Positions 34,448 to 41,551 of a stretch of 49,803 bases of DNA are shown here, one piece after another (position 1 is the first letter of the stretch; each line of letters opens with the position of its first letter). Made by a program: the position numbers and the translations under genes. The stretch lies in assembly GCA_947175265.1 (NCBI GenBank), contig CAMWMD010000003.1:1-49803 (forward strand), written 5' to 3'. The DNA is from an uncultured Porphyromonadaceae bacterium. GTDB lineage: Bacteria; Bacteroidota; Bacteroidia; Bacteroidales; Muribaculaceae. The notes under the pieces are model-generated. The model worked only from the letters and a program-made list of their open reading frames with translations, was not told the origin of the DNA and ran no database searches.

Positions 34448-34822
34448 TTACCAGAAGACGCGGTCGGTGTCAAGGGTGACGCCGGATGCGGAGGTTACCT
34501 GATCATACGGCGTGTCATCGAGTCGTGTGATGCCGCCGTCGCCCGCACCGGAGGCTCCGGAATTGGTCTTTATCATATCTCCGCAGAGGGCAATGTCCCA
34601 GTCAGTGCGATTGCGCCATTCCTCATCCCCCTCCGGATCATCAAGTGGGGAGACACCCACCTTACGGTTTGTCTCAAGGGAGATGTAGGTCCAATGAGTG
34701 TCGGAGATACCTTCCACGGTGAGTTCCATATCGGGGGCCTCCTCCTCAGGGGAGGAATTTCCGGCACACCCTGCGAATAGGAGAAGGGAAATTGCGAACA
34801 ACGGATATATCAGATATTTCAT
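34448..34822 (-). CDS. HmuY-like lipoprotein (short)
   Basis: 124 residues. Lipobox LLFAGC with C19, then an acidic stretch (SSPEEEAPD) of the type that sends lipoproteins to the cell surface in Bacteroidota. The body has HTWTYISLET-like strands and the HmuY-family piece DWDIALCGDMIKTNSGASG. HmuY of Porphyromonas binds heme with two histidines. HmuY relatives have about 200 residues, so this one is cut short at its C-terminus (stop after DTDRVFW) or is a short variant; heme ligands cannot be assigned. It starts inside the papain-family gene stop (4-base overlap) and is the last gene of the TonB/protease series. Confidence 0.65.
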   Translation of the reverse strand: MKYLIYPLFAISLLLFAGCAGNSSPEEEAPDMELTVEGISDTHWTYISLETNRKVGVSPLDDPEGDEEWRNRTDWDIALCGDMIKTNSGASGAGDGGITRLDDTPYDQVTSASGVTLDTDRVFW

Positions 34823-36300
34823 AGCCTTTTGTGAGAGATAGTTATTACACCTTTTTTACTGTCGTAGCCCCTGACCTTCATTTTCCTGACCTGCCCGTTG
34901 GCCGTGCGCACCACGTATGGGGTGGTGTAGGGTATTTTGGTACCCTCCCGGAGCCATTTCCACGGCGACCTCGGAGAGATGAGGGTCAATACTGCCGGGC
35001 CGGTGGATACAGTGGTCAAGCCCTTTGACAAAGGAACGGGGTCGCCGCGGTATGAGAATACGTTTCCCGACGCCAGATCCACCACACTGAAAGAGGAGAG
35101 TTCGCCGGATCCCTTGGCAGCAGTACGCCTGACAGAGAAGAAGAACTTAGGCTCCCCGCAACCTTCGATAAAGGGTTGGAGATAATCCGAGCGGAAGGCC
35201 ACCTCCATATATTTATCGGCACCCTCCCCCTGCATGGGGTAATTACCCCCCTGATTACACATAATCCTCGGAATCGACTCCTTCTTGGCCGTGGGGGAAT
35301 CATTCCCATCGGCTACACCGACAATGAAAGACAACTCCTGCCGACGGTCGTAAGACAGAGCCACACGGAACACATATCCTGAAGGGTAGGATATTAGGGG
35401 AGTCACGATATAGGCCTCGGCATCCGTTTCCTTCAGACCCCCTGCGGCATTATCCGCCAAAACCACACTGTACGGGAGGTAGCATTTCCCTTCGGAGCCC
35501 CAGAAGTCGCCCCAACTGTTCACAAAGATGAACGCTCCCCGCTCATTCGCACTGATTATACCGTCGTTATCGAAATCATATTCGAACGTGTCGTCATATC
35601 CCGTGATAGTAATCGCATGAGGTCCGTCGCTGCCCTCTCTCGTAATCATATAACGTATATCCGAGGAGCGTGGACCCTCATAACGCCGGTATCCCCAGTC
35701 GTCGGTATGACATGAAACCGTTGCCACTCCGCCCCAAGCGCTCCCCTCGTCATGGTCATGGAGATAACGGCGCAGGGAATCAATACCAGAGAGTGTCTTG
35801 AGGCTAATCTTACGGTAAGAATCCACCCTGAACCTCATAGCGTTTATATAGGTGTCGAAGCCCGAAAGCCAACGTGTCTGCTGGGGATGGGAATAGGGTT
35901 GGTCATCAAACACTGTCAGGGGCACCGCTCCGCATTCCTTCATCAGGTCATAACCGAGAAATGCGTGTGAGCCCTGATTCTCCCCTTCGTTGAGGAAATT
36001 CCATGTGAAATGGTAGGCGAATACATTCTCCGGAAGGGAGGCATCACGGTCAAGGATACGGTTTACCTCGTAAGTGAAGGCATACCTGACTCCCGCCGCC
36101 TGAGAGCAGGCATTGTTGGCTCCCTGGTTGAAGACAGCAGGGAAGTAGCGCAGGAGAGAATTGTCGACGAAAGGGGGGAGAGCGGAATTTGCACTACCAC
36201 CTGAAGCCGAGATGACGGATAAAAAGCACAACGCGAGTGCGCAACCCCGTAGGGTGCCACCCGCGCCGGCAGAAACTTCAGGGCGATTTATCGGCAGCAT
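34819..36300 (-). CDS. Secreted papain-family (C1-like) cysteine peptidase
   Basis: 493 residues. Signal-like N-terminus (LRGCALALCFLSVISASG). Peptidase motifs: Q59 and C65 in NQGANNACSQ (oxyanion glutamine, then nucleophile; NACSQ where papain has GSCWA), H228 in GPHAITITGYDD, N261 in FVNSWGDFWG. Between the histidine and asparagine lies a calcium-loop-like DFDNDGIISANE (about 242-253). The C-terminal 190 residues are a beta-rich extension. The whole triad is present, so it should be active. It overlaps the clan CD-like gene before it by 13 bases and the HmuY-like gene after it by 4, so the three are translated together. Probably periplasmic or surface located. Confidence 0.85.
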   Translation of the reverse strand: MLPINRPEVSAGAGGTLRGCALALCFLSVISASGGSANSALPPFVDNSLLRYFPAVFNQGANNACSQAAGVRYAFTYEVNRILDRDASLPENVFAYHFTWNFLNEGENQGSHAFLGYDLMKECGAVPLTVFDDQPYSHPQQTRWLSGFDTYINAMRFRVDSYRKISLKTLSGIDSLRRYLHDHDEGSAWGGVATVSCHTDDWGYRRYEGPRSSDIRYMITREGSDGPHAITITGYDDTFEYDFDNDGIISANERGAFIFVNSWGDFWGSEGKCYLPYSVVLADNAAGGLKETDAEAYIVTPLISYPSGYVFRVALSYDRRQELSFIVGVADGNDSPTAKKESIPRIMCNQGGNYPMQGEGADKYMEVAFRSDYLQPFIEGCGEPKFFFSVRRTAAKGSGELSSFSVVDLASGNVFSYRGDPVPLSKGLTTVSTGPAVLTLISPRSPWKWLREGTKIPYTTPYVVRTANGQVRKMKVRGYDSKKGVITISHKRL

Positions 36301-38495
36301 GAGCCTTTACATCCCTTACGGTTGTCTTCAATCCTGTTGTATGTACGCAGCGCCTCTTTGCGCACACGCTCCGACCGCTTCTCATCCTTGCTCATCGCCA
36401 GAGCGACCTTGCTGATGTCGGCATGGCGGAAGGAGGGACGGAACCACCCCAGAGCCTCAAGGAGATCGACAGTCACGTCATCGTCCTGACAAGCCTGAAC
36501 GTATTCGAGGAGGTCGTCGACCTTATAGTGCATCGTAGAGTTGCGGAAAGTGCGGATAGCCTGCTTCTTTGCCTTAACGGAAGCGGAATCGTTATGGCAG
36601 AGAGTCTCCACATCCTTCAGACGGTAGGAATTGGCATACTTGTCGAGAGCGTGGGCCACATAACCCTTCACTTTCTCACCCTCGGCATAATCGAGGGGGT
36701 CGAAAGAGCGGTCAAGTTCCGCGATGAGGGAATCAGCGGGGTAGTAGGAAGCGGCCTGACTCACGCCGAACTCAATGCGCTTACCGGTATTGTTCTTCTT
36801 CGCAATCTTCACGAGGCCGGGAATCAGACGGCGGTCGCCATTCTTGGCGATGTAGTTGAGGCCGTAACGCTGAATCATCTCGTAGCTGTCGTCGGGAATC
36901 ATCTCAAGGCATTTCACGAAATTGTCGTCGTCAAACTGTGAGAGGAGTGTCATAGCCTCCATTCTGACCACCTCGGAGGGGTCGTTGGTGTAGATTTCCA
37001 GCAGACGGGCGGAATCGATCATATCGTTGTCGACGAGTTGACGGAGCGCCATCACCCTTACTGCGGGGTATTCGGAATCTACCTGATCAGCCCACCAAGA
37101 AGCCGGCTGATTGAGCATCTCGTTAGCGTCAAGACCCTCTACGGCAGATTTGAAACGGAAAGCAGGGTCGCCTATGCAGTGGCTCTCGAGATATGTGTTG
37201 TATTTCGGGAGATTACCGACACGCATACCGAGACCGACCATGCCGAGATAACGGTCAGACCATTTGTCCTGGAGCACGTTGACGCTGTTGGCGATTGTAG
37301 CCGCAGTCTTGCCGTCGTCGAAGATATAAGAGCCGGCGATATACTTCGGGAGATGATAAGAGCCGTTGAAGCAAGCGTCAAGTATCACGAGGCGGCAATT
37401 GGGAGTGAAGTCGTCGAAATCCTCGATATAGAGGTTAAGTTTGCGCTCCATGATTGAATCATGCTTGCGGTGTTCCTCACTCTCTTCATCCTGGAACCAT
37501 TCCACGGGGAGGCCGCCGAGATTGCGTGCCACGTTAGCCTTAATGCTGTCGTCGGGAGTGCCTTTGCCACGGTGACGGCGATAGACGTAATTGGCATAAT
37601 CCTTTATGGTATGCACCATCTCCGTCGGAGTCTCGGGGTCAGGCTCGTTGTTTAGATACTCTATCTCGGGCATACCGTGGTGATGGAGGAGAGCCACATC
37701 GAGGTCACGGCGCTGGAGTTCGGTCATGAGCCGGTTTTTCACGAACTTGTCGCGCTTGTGGTCGATGTATTCGATACCGTTGCGGCGGGTGTGCATCCAG
37801 GGGAAATTCTGGAGGTGAGCGGCCTTCTCATCAATGCGAGCCACGATAGACTCGGAGACGAAACCGTGACCGGCGAAGAAGAGGAGTTGGTTGAGCACAT
37901 TACCCTCATCGCGCAGTTTCACGATTTTCGTGAGGTAGTTCCTGAGGATTTGGTATTTGTCATCCTTGCCATTGTCTATTGCCTTGATGCGGCCTGAATA
38001 GATGTCGGGGGCAAGATACTGGGGGGAATCCGGACGGAGGGAGTAATAATAATAGAGGGGTTCGTCGGAATCCTGCTTTATGTAATCGAATTTGAGGTCA
38101 AAGTCGTCATAATACCTGTCGGAAGGCACAGAAGACTCGTTCCAAGGGAATTCGGCCTGGTTCATCTTGAAAGCAGACGTGAGATGCTGGGCGTCGCGCA
38201 CCATAGGGATAGGTATATCACCGATGAATACGGCACCCTCAATAGGATTCTTCTTATCCTTATAGAGTTTCAGCAGTTGCTCTCGGATTTTCTCCGGAGT
38301 GTCCACATCCTTCTTTATGATTATAGGTTTGAGACCGTCGGCCTCGATAGATTTCGCATACGCCTCCACCTCTTTGGAAGCCTGTGAGTAACTCTGAGGG
38401 TCGATGACGATAGCGAACCCCCTCTGAGCGGCGTTTGCCGAGAGGAGGGAGCAGATTGTCAAAGCCCCCGCGAGCAAATATTTTGTCGTTTTCAT
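36288..38495 (-). CDS. Clan CD-like (gingipain/caspase-type) cysteine peptidase with HEAT-like repeats
   Basis: 735 residues. Signal peptide MKTTKYLLAGALTICSLLSANA. The first part (residues about 25-120) begins a Rossmann-like caspase fold (GFAIVIDPQSYSQA, EGAVFIGDIPIP). A histidine-glycine motif VALLHHHGMPE (H271-H273) and a cysteine motif RLVILDACFNGSYH (C375) match the His/Cys dyad of clan CD, but they are about 100 residues apart, more than in gingipains, and GHG is replaced by HHG. Residues about 450-720 are alpha-helical with HEAT-like repeats (PAVRVMALRQLVDNDMID, SEVVRMEAMTLLSQFDD), ending in the cysteine-rich GCKGSCCR. Not a known gingipain; the substrate is unknown. Translation runs into the papain-like gene. 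Confidence 0.75.
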   Translation of the reverse strand: MKTTKYLLAGALTICSLLSANAAQRGFAIVIDPQSYSQASKEVEAYAKSIEADGLKPIIIKKDVDTPEKIREQLLKLYKDKKNPIEGAVFIGDIPIPMVRDAQHLTSAFKMNQAEFPWNESSVPSDRYYDDFDLKFDYIKQDSDEPLYYYYSLRPDSPQYLAPDIYSGRIKAIDNGKDDKYQILRNYLTKIVKLRDEGNVLNQLLFFAGHGFVSESIVARIDEKAAHLQNFPWMHTRRNGIEYIDHKRDKFVKNRLMTELQRRDLDVALLHHHGMPEIEYLNNEPDPETPTEMVHTIKDYANYVYRRHRGKGTPDDSIKANVARNLGGLPVEWFQDEESEEHRKHDSIMERKLNLYIEDFDDFTPNCRLVILDACFNGSYHLPKYIAGSYIFDDGKTAATIANSVNVLQDKWSDRYLGMVGLGMRVGNLPKYNTYLESHCIGDPAFRFKSAVEGLDANEMLNQPASWWADQVDSEYPAVRVMALRQLVDNDMIDSARLLEIYTNDPSEVVRMEAMTLLSQFDDDNFVKCLEMIPDDSYEMIQRYGLNYIAKNGDRRLIPGLVKIAKKNNTGKRIEFGVSQAASYYPADSLIAELDRSFDPLDYAEGEKVKGYVAHALDKYANSYRLKDVETLCHNDSASVKAKKQAIRTFRNSTMHYKVDDLLEYVQACQDDDVTVDLLEALGWFRPSFRHADISKVALAMSKDEKRSERVRKEALRTYNRIEDNRKGCKGSCCR

Positions 38496-38524
38496 GAATG
38501 TGAATTATATTAGTTGGTTAATCG

Positions 38525-40090
38525 TCAGAAAATGAAACCCACCTTACCACCGGCATAGAAACGGTCGGAACCCAATAAGTTCACCTTTTTTGTGGCGTTG
38601 CGGAAGTCGCCCTCGGCAGAGATCTCAAGGAGAGAAGCGTAGCCGAGAATCCTCACGGGGAGGGAGTATGTGAGTCCGAGGCCGGCCTGCCAGTAGCCTG
38701 TAGAGGCGGCATTGTAGGCGGGGCGGGTATAGAGAGCCATGATTTTTGAATAGGTCTCCGGCATCTCGGAAATCTTGAGCGACTTTTCGAGGTTCATCAT
38801 GAAGGCTGCATCGATGTTCGCGGCCAGCCATCCTTTCTTTATGGGGAATCTTTTCGTGGCTCCCGCCGAGCAGGTGAAATTGGTGTACGACTCCTTGGCG
38901 GCATAAAGTTTGTTCTTCGACACCGACTGGTTGATGCCGGCAGCCGCACGCGCCTGCCACAAGGGTATTCCACCTTCGTTTAGACGGTTGAAATCATAGC
39001 GGAGGGTAGCAGATGAGAAATTACCTGTAAAGTTGTCGCTCTCATTGATCACCTCGTAGATAAGGTTGCCGTCGGCATCGGTCTGCGAGCGCTGGGTGTA
39101 CCATTTCCCTTTTGAATCGGCCATATCAGCCTCCAGGGAGAAATTATGGACAGTGTAGGGGGAAACCCTGAGTCGGAAACGCTCGGAGATTGAGAATCCG
39201 GAACCGGAATAACGACCACCTTTGTACCTTGAGTTTCCACTACCGTCGACGGCATCCTCATATTCGCCGAAATAGGCCACCTGAATGAAGTTGGAGACCT
39301 TGGCCTCCTGAGTGGGGTTTATGGCATACTGCACCTGAGCCCCCCAGTGAGTGCCGTTGTATTTACGTCGGTATCCAATCGCATCCTTAGCCTCGAATAC
39401 ACCGAGTCCCTGGAAAAGGAATACGTACTGTTTGGTCGTTGTGCGCACCACAGTGTGCTGCACCTCTTCCGAGAGCCATTCCACGTCGCCTGATAGACCG
39501 AGAGTGTGGGCTCCGAAAGAGTATTCCACACCGGGCGTGAGGCGGAACCTCATACCCTTGATTTCGGGACGGGGGTCTTTCTGTGTGGCGGAAGAGCCGA
39601 CATTGTAGACTGCGCCGAGACCCAAGAGGAGGTTCTCCGAGGGGCGGTAGGCTGCGCTACCGTCAAGATGGAAAGTCTCGGTAGAGAATTTGCTCTTTAG
39701 GGAGTCGCCGATAATGAATGGGTTGCGGTCAGACACGAAGAGTGTGTTGTTCCAACTGCGCTCACTCTCCGAAGTGTTGTCATATACGAGTGAACCGGCG
39801 AAAGTTACCTTGTCGATACGCTTCATGCCGGAGAATGAGGCAATCCAGGAGTTCAGTCTGTTCCCCTCATCTATTAGATGGAACTTGCCGCCTGTGTGAC
39901 GGTACTCCACATGGATGTCAGCCAGGTCGGTGATGGGCATGAAATGTAGTGCGGAAGGGTTGTTGCTTCCTGCCTGGATATTTCCCAGATATTGACGGTC
40001 GGCATAATCCACCTTGCTGTCGGACTGAGCCGAGATGAAAGGTGAAACTGTCGCGGCGAGGGTCAGGAGTGAAAAAAGTCTCTTGGTCAT
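38525..40090 (-). CDS. Outer-membrane beta-barrel protein, DUF6850 type
   Basis: 521 residues. Signal peptide MTKRLFSLLTLAATVSPFISAQ, then a chain of alternating hydrophobic strands ending with RFYAGGKVGFIF, a C-terminal aromatic as in outer-membrane barrels. Segments SLVYDNTSESERSWN and NPSALHFMPITDLADI fit the DUF6850 family as I know it. There is no plug domain. Such proteins are encoded with TonB-dependent receptors and DUF4876 lipoproteins in Bacteroidota; the role is unknown. The gene lies between the DUF4876 gene (89 bases, with a repeat hairpin) and the clan CD-like gene (29 bases). Confidence 0.7.
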   Translation of the reverse strand: MTKRLFSLLTLAATVSPFISAQSDSKVDYADRQYLGNIQAGSNNPSALHFMPITDLADIHVEYRHTGGKFHLIDEGNRLNSWIASFSGMKRIDKVTFAGSLVYDNTSESERSWNNTLFVSDRNPFIIGDSLKSKFSTETFHLDGSAAYRPSENLLLGLGAVYNVGSSATQKDPRPEIKGMRFRLTPGVEYSFGAHTLGLSGDVEWLSEEVQHTVVRTTTKQYVFLFQGLGVFEAKDAIGYRRKYNGTHWGAQVQYAINPTQEAKVSNFIQVAYFGEYEDAVDGSGNSRYKGGRYSGSGFSISERFRLRVSPYTVHNFSLEADMADSKGKWYTQRSQTDADGNLIYEVINESDNFTGNFSSATLRYDFNRLNEGGIPLWQARAAAGINQSVSKNKLYAAKESYTNFTCSAGATKRFPIKKGWLAANIDAAFMMNLEKSLKISEMPETYSKIMALYTRPAYNAASTGYWQAGLGLTYSLPVRILGYASLLEISAEGDFRNATKKVNLLGSDRFYAGGKVGFIF

Positions 40091-40100
40091 AAAGGTGATA

Positions 40101-40163
40101 TTAAGAATTAAGAATTAAGAATCAAGAACCATACGGTGAGGACTCTTAATTCTTAATTCTTAA
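40101..40163. repeat. Inverted heptamer array TTAAGAA forming a long hairpin
   Basis: Three TTAAGAA units at 40101-40121 are followed by one TCAAGAA, then after 14 bases by three inverted units (CTCTTAA, TTCTTAA, TTCTTAA; 40143-40163). The arms pair over 20 of 21 bases. It sits between two genes of the same leftward series, so it would form a hairpin in the mRNA and may set the relative expression of the parts. Confidence 0.85.
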
Positions 40164-40178
40164 AATGATGGGATGAAA

Positions 40179-41435
40179 TTAGTCAACTACAGTGGGGATG
40201 ATACCCGGAGTAGGAGTAGAGCCACCGGTCACGAAGTCGTTGGAAGAGTTGTTTGTATCCTTGAGGATAGCCTTACCATCGATAGTGAAGCCGGCTACTT
40301 TGCGGCGGAGGCTCTTGCCGGAGTAGTCACAGTTTGAAGTGCCGTCGGCACCTGTAACCCAAGTAATACCGGCGTCATCCTTTGCCTCTATTCTCTTGTC
40401 ACGGCAAGCCGGATCAGCGGGAAGAATCTCGATCGCATCAATAATGCAGTCGGTCGGAATCATGAAACACTGGTTTGTACCACCGGGGATAGCGTGAACG
40501 CTCTGAGGATTGCTTGCCCAGTCTTCCGGAGAAAGGTTATTCTTAAGACGGGCGAGGATAAGAGGCTGACCTTCGATAGAAGGCATCATCTCGCGGATAT
40601 AGGGATTTGAGGCCCAAAGGAAAGTCATTGCAGGAATCTCTTTCCCAATTTCATCAGTGCCAATAAGTTGGTCAGAGTTGCTATTGGGTTTGTAGAGTTG
40701 CCAATCGGCAATGGTAAGATCCACGGGTGAGGGTTTGTCAGTTTCACCAAGTTCACGTGCGGAGTGATTTAGAGGATTGGCTGCAACAATTACGCTTGTA
40801 CGGGGCTGTACAGGATGATCTGTACCGTTTCCAGGGAAGTACTGAACGTGTGATGCCAGAGGATAGTAACCATCGGGATATTTACCGTCAACCATCCACA
40901 CTGAAGGATTTTCCTTTGACCAAACCGAGGGAGGCAGACCCCAGTCAACAACGCCGAGGATAATGCCGTCAAGATACTGTACTTCATCGGAGTTGTTGTA
41001 AATCTCGTAGAATGCATCACCGAAATACCAGTCAGGTACGCCACAGAAGTAAACCTCCTTGAATACGAGGGAACTTCCTACAGATGCGATGAGAGAGATA
41101 TTGATACTCTTAGCCTTGAACACGTCAACACCTGTCTGTACGCCATTGAGGTGGAAGCCATCCATCTCGCCGGAAACGGTGAAGTTGTAAGTGCCCTGCA
41201 CCAGAGAGAAGGTAGCCTCGTTGTTGACAACCTGTGCCACACTTTCCTGATTGGTGGTAGTGTTGGTTGCAGTCACAGAAATGGCTCCATCAAGAGCCTG
41301 TGCTTTTGTCACCTCCTCGGGGAGAGTAACAGTGACAGTGACATCATGACGAACCACCTCGTCGTCATCACTGCTGCAAGATGCGAGCCCGAAGATCATC
41401 ATTACTACGGGGAGCAGGTAGAAAAATTTTTTCAT
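40179..41435 (-). CDS. DUF4876-type surface lipoprotein
   Basis: 418 residues. Lipobox FGLASC with C20 followed by SSDDDE, an acidic export signal that moves lipoproteins to the outer surface in Bacteroidota. The first part (about 25-120) is a beta-sandwich-like domain with TLPEEVTKAQALDGAISV; the main domain contains YFCGVPDWYFGDAFYEIYNNSDEVQYLDG (a LTD-like pattern), GNGTDHPVQPRTSVIVAA, and ADWQLYKPNSNSD. The family is known only by its association with TonB-dependent receptors. The receptor gene ends 116 bases upstream; the DUF6850 gene follows. Probably the surface partner of the receptor. Confidence 0.75.
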   Translation of the reverse strand: MKKFFYLLPVVMMIFGLASCSSDDDEVVRHDVTVTVTLPEEVTKAQALDGAISVTATNTTTNQESVAQVVNNEATFSLVQGTYNFTVSGEMDGFHLNGVQTGVDVFKAKSINISLIASVGSSLVFKEVYFCGVPDWYFGDAFYEIYNNSDEVQYLDGIILGVVDWGLPPSVWSKENPSVWMVDGKYPDGYYPLASHVQYFPGNGTDHPVQPRTSVIVAANPLNHSARELGETDKPSPVDLTIADWQLYKPNSNSDQLIGTDEIGKEIPAMTFLWASNPYIREMMPSIEGQPLILARLKNNLSPEDWASNPQSVHAIPGGTNQCFMIPTDCIIDAIEILPADPACRDKRIEAKDDAGITWVTGADGTSNCDYSGKSLRRKVAGFTIDGKAILKDTNNSSNDFVTGGSTPTPGIIPTVVD

Positions 41436-41487
41436 TTTGTTTAAAAGTTAGAATAATGTGTTGTTATTGTTTTCAATCTTCTGCCAA

Positions 41488-41513
41488 TCCCGACTTTCAT
41501 TTCTCGGTCGGGA
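41488..41513. terminator. Intercistronic hairpin behind the TonB receptor gene
   Basis: TCCCGAC and GTCGGGA pair over 7 bases with a 12-base loop in the 116-bp gap after the receptor gene. It may reduce readthrough into the lipoprotein gene or protect the receptor mRNA end. Confidence 0.45.
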
Positions 41514-41551
41514 AAAGACCTTGGGATATTTTTATTCTCAAATCTTAGGAA

